Shown here: piece by piece, positions 48,988 to 58,112 of the stretch | How positions within the stretch are numbered: the first letter of the stretch is position 1 | How the letters are laid out: the number at the start of each line of letters is the position of its first letter | From: Arthrobacter sp. Bi83 | Lineage (GTDB): Bacteria > Actinomycetota > Actinomycetes > Actinomycetales > Micrococcaceae | Direction of reading: 5' to 3' | DNA: 64,000 nucleotides | NCBI RefSeq assembly: GCF_918698095.1 | Contig: NZ_CAKKLY010000002.1 | Location: 124,001-188,000, forward strand | Position numbers and translations under genes: made by a program | The notes under the pieces: model-generated | What the model saw: the letters and a program-made list of their open reading frames with translations, nothing else | Told to the model about the DNA's origin: nothing | Databases searched by the model: none

Positions 48988-50597
48988 GCCAGACAACCTT
49001 CCGGCCGCGGATGTCGGCGGCCACCGCGCTGGACGCCATGCTGGGCCGCCTGACCATGTACCGGCTGGTGCTGCTGGTTCTCGCTGTGCTCGCCGCGTAC
49101 AGCCTCCTCCTCGACGCCCTTGGCTGGCTGACATTCGGCATACCCCAACTGTTGGCCCACCTGGCGTTGTGTGTGGGGCTGACCTACGCGTCCAACCGGG
49201 CACTGGCTGCCCTGTTCCGCGTCCAGCCCCATTCGGAGTCTTCGCTGATCACCGGGCTGCTGCTCTATTTCCTGTTCTGGCCTGCGCAGTTCGGGCAGGC
49301 GTTCGCCGGCGTCGAACTGGCCGGCATCGAACTGGCCGGAGTGGCCCTGGCCTGCGTGCTGGCGTCCGCGTCAAAGTATGCGCTCGCCTGGCGCGGGCGC
49401 CATGTCTTCAACCCCGCGGCGGCCGGCGCCTTCATCACTGGCCTGACGGGGTTGAATATCGCCACGTGGTGGGCAGGTACCCCGGCAATGCTGTGGTTGC
49501 TGGTTCCCGCGGTCCTGCTGGTGCTCTACCGCACGCGGAAAATGCTCATGGCCGCGGTTTTCACCGTGGTCGCCACGTCCATTGTGGCGGCTGGGCTGTT
49601 GCAATCGGGGGTGGACCCGGGAGGGGCGCTGTGGCAACCACTGGCCCAAAGCCCCATCATCTTCTTTGTCGGGTTCATGCTGACGGAACCGCTGACCTTG
49701 CCTCCTCGGCGGTGGCAGCAGCTGGCGCTGGCCGCCGTCGTGGGTCTGCTGTTTGCAAGCCCTTTCAACCTCGGCTTCGTGGCGAACTCCCCTGAGCTGG
49801 CCCTCCTGGTCGGGAATTTGGTGGCTTTCCTGGCCGGTCAGCGCGGAAGCGTCAGGTTGTTGTTCAGGCACTCGCGCCGGCTCACCCCGACGACGACTGA
49901 ATTTGTCTTCGAGCCGCGGCGCCGCCTCCGCCACGCCCCGGGCCAGTATCTGGAGCTCGACCTCCCGCATGCGAAGCCGGACGGAAAGGGCCGCCGCCGT
50001 GTCTTCAGCCTGACAAGTCACCCCGATTCGCGGCACGTCAAGATCGGCGTGGGCACGGCCGAACCCGTCTCAGCCGCCAAGCAGAAGCTCCTGGCGCTCA
50101 AGCCGGGGGATGAACTCACGGCCACCACTGTGGGCGGGGACTTCGTTTTGCCGCGGAGATCCAAAAGCCCGGTCCTGCTGATTGCGGCGGGCATTGGCAT
50201 CACGCCGTACCTGGCGCACCTCTCCGACGGCTCAGCCGGGCCGCGGGACACTGTCCTGCTCTACCTCGCCCGCAACGCCTCCGAACTGGCGTATTCCGAC
50301 GAACTGAAGCAGTCGGGGGCCCGCGTCATTGCCCGGCTGGCCGACGGCTCGACTCCCCCGGACTTCATCGAGGATGCGGCCGCCGGAGTGGAGAACTCAG
50401 GCGCGGCAGGCATCGAAGCGGCAGCAGCGGCGCCGATGGCCAGGCTGGACGGACCTGCGCTGCTGCGTCTTGTTCCGGACATCGCCCGGCGCACGGTTTT
50501 CATCTCGGGCTCACCGGCCAGCGTCGGCTCCCTGCGGCGTGCAGCCAGGCAGGCCGGCGCCCGCCGGATCCGCGTGGATTCCTTCGCAGGTTACTGA
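48984..50597 (+). CDS. RnfD-like membrane domain fused to a ferredoxin-reductase-like domain
   Basis: A 537-residue fusion. Residues 1-280 have about eight hydrophobic helices resembling NqrB/RnfD; FNPAAAGAFITGL recalls the NPA-type region and FFVGFMLTEPLTLP follows. The C-terminal half (about 290-537) is a flavin reductase module: APGQYLELDLP, RRVFSLTSHP (FAD site), then AAGIGITPYLAHL (nucleotide site) and the VFISGSPASVGSLRR end. It would take electrons from NAD(P)H inside and pass them through a membrane flavin to the lipoprotein outside. Overlaps apbE by four bases (ATGA). Confidence 0.82.
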   Translation: MSQTTFRPRMSAATALDAMLGRLTMYRLVLLVLAVLAAYSLLLDALGWLTFGIPQLLAHLALCVGLTYASNRALAALFRVQPHSESSLITGLLLYFLFWPAQFGQAFAGVELAGIELAGVALACVLASASKYALAWRGRHVFNPAAAGAFITGLTGLNIATWWAGTPAMLWLLVPAVLLVLYRTRKMLMAAVFTVVATSIVAAGLLQSGVDPGGALWQPLAQSPIIFFVGFMLTEPLTLPPRRWQQLALAAVVGLLFASPFNLGFVANSPELALLVGNLVAFLAGQRGSVRLLFRHSRRLTPTTTEFVFEPRRRLRHAPGQYLELDLPHAKPDGKGRRRVFSLTSHPDSRHVKIGVGTAEPVSAAKQKLLALKPGDELTATTVGGDFVLPRRSKSPVLLIAAGIGITPYLAHLSDGSAGPRDTVLLYLARNASELAYSDELKQSGARVIARLADGSTPPDFIEDAAAGVENSGAAGIEAAAAAPMARLDGPALLRLVPDIARRTVFISGSPASVGSLRRAARQAGARRIRVDSFAGY

Positions 50598-50690
50598 CGC
50601 GGGCTGCAGCCGAGGGAGAGGTTTTCCATTCGAGGCCACCTTCCTGCTAAGCTCTAGGACGTCCAGCCGGGAACGGCAGGATCCCTGACT

Positions 50691-50763
50691 GCCCTCGTAG
50701 CTCAGGGGATAGAGCGTCTGCCTCCGGAGCAGAAGGTCGTAGGTTCGAATCCTATCGAGGGCA
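50691..50763 (+). tRNA. tRNA-Arg (CCG)
   Basis: A complete 73-base cloverleaf. The acceptor stem GCCCTCG pairs with CGAGGGC, the D-arm is GCTCAGGGGATAGAGC, the anticodon loop CTCCGGA gives anticodon CCG (reads CGG), and the T-arm has GTAGG-TTCGAAT-CCTAT. CCA is not encoded, since the bases after the discriminator A are CAG. A terminator follows. Confidence 0.97.
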
Positions 50764-50771
50764 CAGAACAA

Positions 50772-50803
50772 ACCCCGTTACTTCCCGTAAGTAGCGGGGT
50801 TTT
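50772..50803 (+). terminator. tRNA-Arg terminator
   Basis: A 12-bp stem (50772-50783 with 50789-50800, one wobble) with a five-base loop, followed by TTTT at 50800-50803. It lies nine bases past the tRNA and before the protease gene. Confidence 0.85.
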
Positions 50804-50859
50804 CTGCATCTCCAGTGCGCCTCCATGGATTGTCGGTGGCCGCTCGTAGGCTGATTCGC

Positions 50860-51906
50860 ATGATCTGTTCAATCATTCCGCCCTACATGCTGCGGCGCCT
50901 TGCCGCCCAGGACTCGCCGCGGTACACCGCCGTCGCAAGGGCAGCCAAAGAGGCCCTGCTGCACGTGAAGTCCGTGCAGGCAGCCCGCGCCGCTCCCTCT
51001 GCCCCGGTGACTGCCCCTGGCATGAGGCAGCTGCAGCCGGCCCCCGTCAACAGATCCGTCTTCGACGCCAAATCCGGCGAATCGCTCCCCGGCCAGCTCG
51101 TCAGGAAGGAAGGCGAAGCGGCCATCGGCGACCCCGCCGCCGATGAAGCCTACGACGGGCTGGGCAGCACCCACAGCCTTTACGCGGAAGTCTTCGGCCG
51201 GAATTCCATCGACGGCCGCGGAATGCCGCTCAACGCCACCGTCCACTTCAGCAAGCTCTACGACAACGCGTTTTGGGACGGGCAGCAGATGGTGTTCGGC
51301 GACGGCGACGGCGAAATTTTTGAACGGTTCACGCGCTCCCTGAGTGTCATCGGACACGAGCTGGCCCATGGGGTGACCCAGTATTCGGCGGGACTCGCCT
51401 ACCGGAACCAGGCCGGCGCCATCAACGAATCGCTGTCAGACGTTTTTGGCGCCATGGTGGAGCAGTACTTCCGGAAACAGTCCACGGCCGACGCCAGCTG
51501 GCTGATCGGTGAAGGCCTCTTCATGCCGCAGGTTGAGGGTTCGGCGCTGCGCTCCATGAAGGCGCCCGGAACCGCGTATGACGACGACGTCCTGGGCAAG
51601 GACCCGCAGCCGGACTCGATGGACTCGTACGTTCGCACCAGCGCGGACAACGGCGGTGTGCACATCAATTCGGGCATCCCCAACCGTGCTTTCTGCCTCG
51701 TGGCGCAGGCGCTGGGCGGGAATGCCTGGGAGGCTCCGGGGCAGATCTGGTACGAGACACTGACGGGCGGTTCCCTCCCGCCGACTGCCACGTTCAGCGT
51801 CTTCGCCAAGGCAACTGCAGCATCTGCAAGGGAACTGTTCGGTGCGGAGTCAGCGGAGCATGACGCCGTGCGCCTGGCGTGGGAAACTGTGAAGGTAAAG
51901 CTCTAA
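50860..51906 (+). CDS. Protealysin-type M4 metalloprotease
   Basis: A thermolysin-family zinc protease of 348 residues. HELAH gives H166, E167 and H170, the third ligand is E190 in INESLSDVFG, and the catalytic histidine is H268 in GVHINSGIPN. There is no signal peptide; the N-terminal ICSIIPPYMLRRLA matches the short protealysin propeptide. I chose ATG 50860 over the upstream frame to 50815 for that reason. Protealysins stay in the cell or leave by unknown routes. An emfourin-like gene follows by 63 bases. Confidence 0.88.
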   Translation: MICSIIPPYMLRRLAAQDSPRYTAVARAAKEALLHVKSVQAARAAPSAPVTAPGMRQLQPAPVNRSVFDAKSGESLPGQLVRKEGEAAIGDPAADEAYDGLGSTHSLYAEVFGRNSIDGRGMPLNATVHFSKLYDNAFWDGQQMVFGDGDGEIFERFTRSLSVIGHELAHGVTQYSAGLAYRNQAGAINESLSDVFGAMVEQYFRKQSTADASWLIGEGLFMPQVEGSALRSMKAPGTAYDDDVLGKDPQPDSMDSYVRTSADNGGVHINSGIPNRAFCLVAQALGGNAWEAPGQIWYETLTGGSLPPTATFSVFAKATAASARELFGAESAEHDAVRLAWETVKVKL

Positions 51907-51969
51907 CCCAACGCCGGGAATGCGGCCGATCTGCGTTTCCGGCGGCCCCGGAATAACCAGGACCCCGCC

Positions 51970-52284
51970 ATGAAAATCACAGTTGAGCGTAGCGGCGGGA
52001 TTGCTGCGCTGACCCGCACCTGGACGGTGCAGGCCACCACCTCCAGCGACAAGAACCACTGGCAGCCCATCGTTGAGGCTTGCCCGTGGGATGCCGTGCC
52101 CGAATCCCGGCCAATCACCGAAGGGCAGCCTGACCGGTTCATGTATTCCATCCGCGCCGGCGAACACCGCGCCACCCTGCCGGAGAGGGCCGTCACCGGC
52201 CCTTGGCGGGTGCTGGTGGAGACAACCAGGGCTGCCGCGGAGGAACTGCGGACCGGCGGCGGCGGGGCCGGTTTCCGGTCCTAG
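51970..52284 (+). CDS. Emfourin-like inhibitor of M4 protease
   Basis: A 104-residue protein beginning MKITVERSGG, as in emfourins, which bind and inhibit protealysin-like proteases encoded next door in enterobacteria. The body has an immunoglobulin- or beta-sandwich-like alternation of short strands and ends with a Gly-rich tail. Position directly after an M4 protease is the main support. Its last four bases overlap the convergent GlxA-type gene. Confidence 0.75.
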   Translation: MKITVERSGGIAALTRTWTVQATTSSDKNHWQPIVEACPWDAVPESRPITEGQPDRFMYSIRAGEHRATLPERAVTGPWRVLVETTRAAAEELRTGGGGAGFRS

Positions 52285-53249
52285 CCCGCCGAAGCCAGCT
52301 GGCCGCGGAATGCCCTGCGGTAGGACTGCGGGCTGGTGTCCAGCACCTTGGCGAAGTGGTGCCGGAGCAGCACCGGATGGCCGAAGCCGGATTGCCTCGC
52401 CACCTCATCGATGTTCAGTTCAGTGGACTCAAGAAGCTCCTGCGCCCGCAGCACCCGCTGGGAATTCAGCCACGCCGCCGGAGTGGCGCCCGTCTCCGCC
52501 CGGAACCGGCGGGCAAAGGTCCGCGGGGACATGTGCACCCGGGCGGCAAGTTCTTGGACGGGGTGCTCCTCGTCCAGGTTCTGCACCATCCACCGCAGCA
52601 GTTCCTCCATGGGCTGAGAGCCGCACTCAGGCATGGGCCTGTCGATGAACTGGGCCTGGCCGCCGTCGCGGTGCGGAGGCACCACCATGTCACGGGCTAT
52701 GGCCGCGGCCACCGCGGCGCCAAACTCAATACGGACCAGATGCAGACAGGCGTCGATGCCCGCCGCCGTTCCCGCACTGGAGATGATCCTGCCGTCCTGG
52801 ACGTAGAGAACGTTTTCGTCAACGAGGACCTTCGGAAACTGCGCGGCAAGCTCGCCGGAGTAGTGCCAGTGCGTGGTGCACCGGCGCCCGTCCAGCAGCC
52901 CTGCCCTTGCCAGGGCAAAGGCCCCTGAGCAGATGGACATGACCCAGGCCCCGCGGTCGTGGGCAGCCCGCAGGGCTTCCAGCACTTCCTCGGAAACATC
53001 CTCCTCCCGGCCGTACGGCGTCATGATCACCAGGTCCGCGTCCGCGGCCGCCTCCAGGCCAAGACTGACGTTCATGGTCAGGCCGGTCTTGAGTGGGATG
53101 TGGCCGGGCACTGGCGTGCAGACCCGGAAATCAAACTCGGGCACACCGGCTCCGCGGCCGGACCGGTCAATGCCGAACACTTCAAACGCGGTGCCGAACT
53201 CAAAGATCGAGAAGTTGGGAACCACGATCACAGCTACTGATTTAAGCAT
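52281..53249 (-). CDS. GlxA-type transcriptional regulator (DJ-1/PfpI plus AraC HTH)
   Basis: A 322-residue regulator. An N-terminal DJ-1/PfpI fold (about 1-190) contains the nucleophile-elbow-like SICSGAFALA, and a C-terminal AraC/XylS double helix-turn-helix (about 215-315) has SPRTFARRFRAETG and the FGHPVLLRHHF stretch. Family members sense small ligands and activate or repress nearby genes. I chose ATG 53249; the upstream frame to 53324 has no support. It diverges from the small membrane protein gene, a likely target (inference). Confidence 0.85.
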   Translation of the reverse strand: MLKSVAVIVVPNFSIFEFGTAFEVFGIDRSGRGAGVPEFDFRVCTPVPGHIPLKTGLTMNVSLGLEAAADADLVIMTPYGREEDVSEEVLEALRAAHDRGAWVMSICSGAFALARAGLLDGRRCTTHWHYSGELAAQFPKVLVDENVLYVQDGRIISSAGTAAGIDACLHLVRIEFGAAVAAAIARDMVVPPHRDGGQAQFIDRPMPECGSQPMEELLRWMVQNLDEEHPVQELAARVHMSPRTFARRFRAETGATPAAWLNSQRVLRAQELLESTELNIDEVARQSGFGHPVLLRHHFAKVLDTSPQSYRRAFRGQLASAG

Positions 53250-53330
53250 GAATCCAGTATGGCAGAAATTTGCACTTTTTAGGCATTTCTGCCACTTTTT
53301 TCCGAGGTCGGCTAAGAGAACCATGGAGGT

Positions 53331-53498
53331 ATGGAAATCGTCGCAATAGCCCTCGTAGTCCTGGTCCTCATCTCAATCGCCGCCACGTTCACCGCCGTCG
53401 TGCGGGACGGCCGCGGACACACCCCACCCGAATATTCAATCCGGGACTGGTCCGCGCTGGACCTGCCCAGCAGCAATTACACGATGCGCATCTTCTGA
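53331..53498 (+). CDS. Small membrane protein, 55 residues
   Basis: A short gene starting MEIVAIALVVLVLISIAA, a single hydrophobic helix, then a polar tail with PPEYSIRDW. It diverges from the GlxA-type gene and ends before a strong hairpin terminator. The GGAGG at 53325-53329 is nearly adjacent to the ATG, which is unusual. I recall similar hypothetical proteins in Arthrobacter relatives, not verified. Function unknown. Confidence 0.62.
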   Translation: MEIVAIALVVLVLISIAATFTAVVRDGRGHTPPEYSIRDWSALDLPSSNYTMRIF

Positions 53499-53537
53499 TC
53501 GCGCACCTGGCTCCCCGCCCATATTCCGCCTCCAACA

Positions 53538-53572
53538 GAAAGGACCCGGCTCACAGCGAGCCGGGTCCTTTC
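53538..53572 (+). terminator. Hairpin terminator after small protein gene
   Basis: A perfect 15-bp stem (53538-53552 with 53558-53572) with a five-base loop. It lies 40 bases past the small protein stop and 107 before hrpA. The A-run before and T-run within the stem make it work in either direction. Confidence 0.88.
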
Positions 53573-53678
53573 ACGCTATGGGGCCCGTGGGCGCCGGGAT
53601 TGCCGCTGCACCGCCCTGCTCCGGCGCTTCCGACGGATCGCCGAGCCCCTCCCGGGCCGCAGTAGACTGATACCAGCC

Positions 53679-56600
53679 ATGACTTTTCATATCTCCTACC
53701 CCGCCGAGTTGCCGGTCTCCGAGCGCCGCGAGGACCTGATGGCGGCCATTGCCGCCAATCAGGTGACCATCATTGCCGGCGAGACCGGCTCGGGAAAAAC
53801 CACCCAGATCCCCAAGATGTGCCTGGAACTGGGCCTCGGAGACAACGGGCTGATCGGGCATACGCAGCCGCGGCGGCTCGCTGCCCGCACGGTGGCTGAA
53901 CGCATTGCCTCCGAACTCGGCGTGGAGATCGGCCAGGAAGTGGGATTCCAGGTCCGGTTTACGGGCGAGGTCAGCCGGTCCACCAAGGTCAAACTCATGA
54001 CCGACGGCATCCTGCTGGCCGAAATCCAGCGCGACAAACTGCTGCGCAAATACAACGCCATCATCATCGACGAGGCCCATGAGCGCAGCCTCAACATCGA
54101 CTTCATCCTCGGCTACCTCAAGCGGATCCTGCCGCAGCGCCCGGACCTGAAGGTGATCATCACCTCCGCCACCATCGATCCCGAGCGCTTCGCGAAGCAC
54201 TTCGGATCAGAGGAGGCACAGGCGCCCATCGTCGAGGTCTCTGGGCGCACGTTTCCCGTGGAGATCCGCTACCGGCCGCTGTCCCAGCCGGCCGGGGGCG
54301 GCGCAGACGACGAGAACGCCTCCGACGACGAGCTCGAGGAAGACCGGGACCCTCTCGATGCGGTGTGTGACGCCGTGGATGAGCTCGCCCTGGAGGCACC
54401 CGGCGACATCCTCATCTTCTTCTCCGGCGAGCGCGAAATCCGGGATGCCGCGGAAGCCCTGAACGCCAGAATCCAGTCCAACCGGCGCCTCGCCGGCACC
54501 GAAGTGCTTCCGCTCTTTGCGCGGCTGAGCCTGGAGGAACAGCACCGCGTGTTCAACCCCGGCAGCAAGCGGCGGATCGTGCTCGCAACGAACGTCGCCG
54601 AGACCTCCCTGACAGTGCCGGGCATCAAGTACGTCATCGACACCGGCACCGCCCGCATCTCACGATATTCACACCGCACCAAGGTCCAGCGGCTGCCGAT
54701 TGAACGCGTTTCGCAGGCTTCGGCCAACCAGCGGTCAGGCCGCTGCGGGCGCGTGTCCGACGGCATCGCCATCCGCCTCTACTCTGAGGAGGACTTCGAA
54801 TCCAGGCCGCTCTACACGGACCCGGAGATCCTGCGCACCAACCTGGCCGCCGTAATCCTCCAGATGACAGCCATGGGAGTGGCCCGCGGGCCCAAGGACA
54901 TCGAAAAATTCCCGTTCGTGGAGCCGCCGGACTCCCGCGCAATCAACGACGGCGTCACGCTCCTCCGGGAGCTTGGCGCCTTGAGCACTCCCCAAGCTGC
55001 CGATGCCGCAACCTCCGCCGGACGGGGCGGCGGTTCCGGCCGCAACGGCGGCGGGCTTACCGCCGTCGGTCAGCAGCTTGCGCAGCTGCCGGTGGATCCG
55101 CGCCTGGGCCGCATGATCGTCGAAGCAGGAAAACGCGGCTGCGTCCGCGAAGTCATGGTCCTGGCGGCCGCGCTGACCATCCAGGACCCGCGCGAGCGCC
55201 CCCAGGGGGACGGCTCAGGCAAGCAGCAGCTCGCCGCGGAAAAGCACGCCCGCTTCCGTGATGAGAATTCCGACTTCACCGGCTTCCTGAACCTATGGAA
55301 CTACATCCAGGAAAAGCAGCAGGAACTGTCCTCCACTCAGTTCCGCCGCCTGTGCCGGAACGAGTTCATCAACTACCTCCGGGTCCGTGAGTGGCAGGAT
55401 CTGTTCGCCCAGCTCCGGCAGCTTGCCCGCCCCCTGGGCATCAGCCTGGATAACAAGCGGCTGGCAGATCCGGTGGGAAACAACGAGGGCATCCACATCA
55501 GTCTCCTCTCCGGCCTGCTCAGCCACATAGGCATCCTGGACGAGCGCAAGCGGGAGTATGCCGGTGCACGCGGCAGCCGCTTCGCGATCTTCCCCGGCTC
55601 CGCCCTGTTCAAAAAGTCCCCCACCTTTGTCATGGCCGCGGAGCTCGTGGAAACCAGCAGGCTCTGGGCCAGGGTGGCCGCCAAGTTTGAGCCGTCGTGG
55701 GCCGAGCAGGTGGCTCCGGACCTCGTCAAGCGCACCTACAGTGAACCGCACTGGTCCACGAAAATGGGCGCCGTCATGGCCTACGAGAAGGTCACCCTTT
55801 ATGGCGTGCCCATCATCGCCCAGCGGCGTATCAACTACGGCAAGGTCGATCCCGTCCTCGCCCGCGAGCTGTTCATCCGGCACGCGCTGGTCGAGGGTGA
55901 CTGGAAGACGCACCACAAGTTCTTCCACCGCAACCGCGCGCTCCTTCAGGAAGTGGAGGAACTCGAAGCGAGGATGCGCCGCCGCGACCTGCTGGTGGAC
56001 GACGAAATACTCTTCGAGTTCTACGACGCCAGGGTGGGCAAGGACGTTGTCTCGGAGCGGCACTTCGACAAATGGTGGAAGGAGGCCCGGCAGCAGGACG
56101 CGGCGCTCCTGGACTTTGACCAGTCGCTGCTCCTCAGCGAGGATGCCGAGGCACTGGATGACTCTGCCTACCCCAAGACATTGCTGCACAAGGGATTCGA
56201 GCTGCCCCTGAGCTACGAGTTCCACCCGGTGGCGCCAGGATCGCCGCCCAATCCCTCCGACGGCGTTACCGCGGAAGTTCCGGTCCTTTTCCTGAACCAG
56301 CTCGACGACGCCGCCTTCCGCTGGCTGATCCCGGGCCAGCGCGTGGAACTGGTCACTGCACTCATCAAATCGCTGCCCAAGCAGATCCGCAAAAACTTCG
56401 TTCCGGCTCCGGACGTTGCCAGGCAGGCAGTTGCTGCGCTGGAGGCCGAATTTGATCCCGCCGGGGACGAACTCGAGTCATCGCTGGAGCTGGTGCTGCG
56501 GCGGATCCGCGGGCACATCATTCCGCCCGGGTCCTGGAACTGGGACGCCGTTCCCCAGCACCTTCGCGTGAGCTTCAAGGTGGTGGACAGCCGCGGCAAG

Positions 56601-57680
56601 GTGCTGGATGAAGGCAAGGATCTTGAAGCACTGCAGGAGCGGCTTGCGCCTGCCACCCGGCGGGCCATCGCGGAATCGCTGGGCGCCACACCGGCCACTG
56701 CCGCGCCGCGCGCCGCCAAGAAGGGAGCACCCACTGCCGCCGTGCCGACACATGGAGACCGGCAGCAGGTACACCGGGGATTCGCTGACCAAAATTCGGC
56801 TGGCCAGGGCTTCACGGAACAGGCCGGCCTGACCGAGTGGTCCTTCGGCACAATTCAGCGCGAAATCAGCGTTACCGTCAAGGGTCATACTGTGACTGGC
56901 TACCCGGGGCTCGTGGATGAAGGGAAGTCCGTGGCGCTGCGCGTCTTCCAGTCGGCCTCGGAGCAGCAGGAGGCCATGCGCGGCGGAGTGATCCGGCTCC
57001 TGGCGTTGCGGGTTCCCGCGCCCGACCGTTATGTCCTGGAGCACCTGAACAACACGGAGAAACTGACCTTCAGCCAGAATCCGCACGGGTCTGTCGCGGC
57101 CCTGATTGCCGATTGTGCCCTCGCGGCCATAGACAAGCTCACTCCGGCGGGGCTGCCTTGGGACAGGGCCTCATTCGACGTCCTGTTCGAACAGGTCCGC
57201 GCGGAATTGATCGACACCGTCTTTAGCGTGACTGCCGTTGTGGAGCGCATTCTTGCCAGCACCCGGCGGATCGAAAAACAGCTCAAAGGCACCACCAGCC
57301 TGGCGCTCATCAGCGCGCTCAACGACATCAAGAGCCAGCTGGAGCAGCTGGTTTTCCCCGGGTTCGTCGCCCGGACGGGCTACGCCCAGCTGAGCCAGCT
57401 GCCGCGCTACCTCGCTGCCATCGAAAAGCGCGTCGAAAAGCTACCGGGTAACGTGCAGCGCGATGCGCTTAATATGGCCGCTGTGCAGCGGCTGGAGGAT
57501 GAGTATGACGACGCCGTGTCAGCCCTGTTGCCCGGCCGCCGGGCGGGAGCCGAGCTGACGCAGGTGCGCTGGATGATCGAGGAGCTGAGGGTGAGCCTGT
57601 TCGCCGTCGAACTTGGAACCGCCTACTCCGTCTCGGAGAAGCGGATACGGGCAGTGCTCAACAAGGCCCTGGCGGCCTAG
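53679..57680 (+). CDS. hrpA: ATP-dependent RNA helicase HrpA
   Basis: A 1333-residue DEAH helicase linked to mRNA processing and, in some bacteria, to rescue of stalled ribosomes. Walker A GETGSGKTT is at 34-42, DEAH at 131-134, TSATID at about 167-172, and GRCGRVSDG (motif VI) near 350. After the helicase core come the OB-like and long C-terminal HrpA domain with poorly conserved loops. Full length, no truncation. It follows a terminator, so is transcribed on its own. Confidence 0.95.
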   Translation: MTFHISYPAELPVSERREDLMAAIAANQVTIIAGETGSGKTTQIPKMCLELGLGDNGLIGHTQPRRLAARTVAERIASELGVEIGQEVGFQVRFTGEVSRSTKVKLMTDGILLAEIQRDKLLRKYNAIIIDEAHERSLNIDFILGYLKRILPQRPDLKVIITSATIDPERFAKHFGSEEAQAPIVEVSGRTFPVEIRYRPLSQPAGGGADDENASDDELEEDRDPLDAVCDAVDELALEAPGDILIFFSGEREIRDAAEALNARIQSNRRLAGTEVLPLFARLSLEEQHRVFNPGSKRRIVLATNVAETSLTVPGIKYVIDTGTARISRYSHRTKVQRLPIERVSQASANQRSGRCGRVSDGIAIRLYSEEDFESRPLYTDPEILRTNLAAVILQMTAMGVARGPKDIEKFPFVEPPDSRAINDGVTLLRELGALSTPQAADAATSAGRGGGSGRNGGGLTAVGQQLAQLPVDPRLGRMIVEAGKRGCVREVMVLAAALTIQDPRERPQGDGSGKQQLAAEKHARFRDENSDFTGFLNLWNYIQEKQQELSSTQFRRLCRNEFINYLRVREWQDLFAQLRQLARPLGISLDNKRLADPVGNNEGIHISLLSGLLSHIGILDERKREYAGARGSRFAIFPGSALFKKSPTFVMAAELVETSRLWARVAAKFEPSWAEQVAPDLVKRTYSEPHWSTKMGAVMAYEKVTLYGVPIIAQRRINYGKVDPVLARELFIRHALVEGDWKTHHKFFHRNRALLQEVEELEARMRRRDLLVDDEILFEFYDARVGKDVVSERHFDKWWKEARQQDAALLDFDQSLLLSEDAEALDDSAYPKTLLHKGFELPLSYEFHPVAPGSPPNPSDGVTAEVPVLFLNQLDDAAFRWLIPGQRVELVTALIKSLPKQIRKNFVPAPDVARQAVAALEAEFDPAGDELESSLELVLRRIRGHIIPPGSWNWDAVPQHLRVSFKVVDSRGKVLDEGKDLEALQERLAPATRRAIAESLGATPATAAPRAAKKGAPTAAVPTHGDRQQVHRGFADQNSAGQGFTEQAGLTEWSFGTIQREISVTVKGHTVTGYPGLVDEGKSVALRVFQSASEQQEAMRGGVIRLLALRVPAPDRYVLEHLNNTEKLTFSQNPHGSVAALIADCALAAIDKLTPAGLPWDRASFDVLFEQVRAELIDTVFSVTAVVERILASTRRIEKQLKGTTSLALISALNDIKSQLEQLVFPGFVARTGYAQLSQLPRYLAAIEKRVEKLPGNVQRDALNMAAVQRLEDEYDDAVSALLPGRRAGAELTQVRWMIEELRVSLFAVELGTAYSVSEKRIRAVLNKALAA

Positions 57681-57683
57681 TTC

Positions 57684-58112
57684 TCAGGCGTCGGGAACGA
57701 ACTCCCCATGGCCGGCGTCGCGGAGCCCGGCGCGGAGCTTTTCCGCGTTGGCGTCCAGCGTGGCAGGGTCCGGGTTATGGTCCGCGGAGGCGAAATCGAA
57801 GTCGGCCATGCTGTTGGACGGCCAGACATGGACGTGCAGGTGGTTGATCTCGTAGCCGGCCACGATGAGGCCTGCGCGGGCTGCACCGAAGGTCTCGACC
57901 TGGACCGCGCCGATGCGGCGGGCCACCTCCATGACCCTGGCCAGCGTCTCAGGCGAAGCGTCCGTCCAGCGGTCCACTTCCTCGGTGGGAACCACCAGTG
58001 TGTGGCCGTCCGCCAGCGGGCCCATGGTCAGGAACGCGGCGACGTCCGGTTCGCGCCAGACAAACCGGCCCGGGATCTCCCCGTTGAGAATTTTGGTGAA
58101 CAGCGTGCTCAT
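57684..58112 (-). CDS. HIT family nucleotide hydrolase
   Basis: A 142-residue histidine-triad protein with H91, H93 and H95 in NHLHVHVWP. Such proteins hydrolyse AMP-linked substrates; the exact one is unknown. It is downstream of the alcohol dehydrogenase and overlaps it by four bases. Its stop lies three bases from the hrpA stop. Confidence 0.92.
   Translation of the reverse strand: MSTLFTKILNGEIPGRFVWREPDVAAFLTMGPLADGHTLVVPTEEVDRWTDASPETLARVMEVARRIGAVQVETFGAARAGLIVAGYEINHLHVHVWPSNSMADFDFASADHNPDPATLDANAEKLRAGLRDAGHGEFVPDA

Noticed and set aside
50691..50763. tRNA-Arg as an integration site for the protease/inhibitor genes
   Set aside because: No second copy of the tRNA 3' end was seen downstream in the window, and no integrase gene is present.
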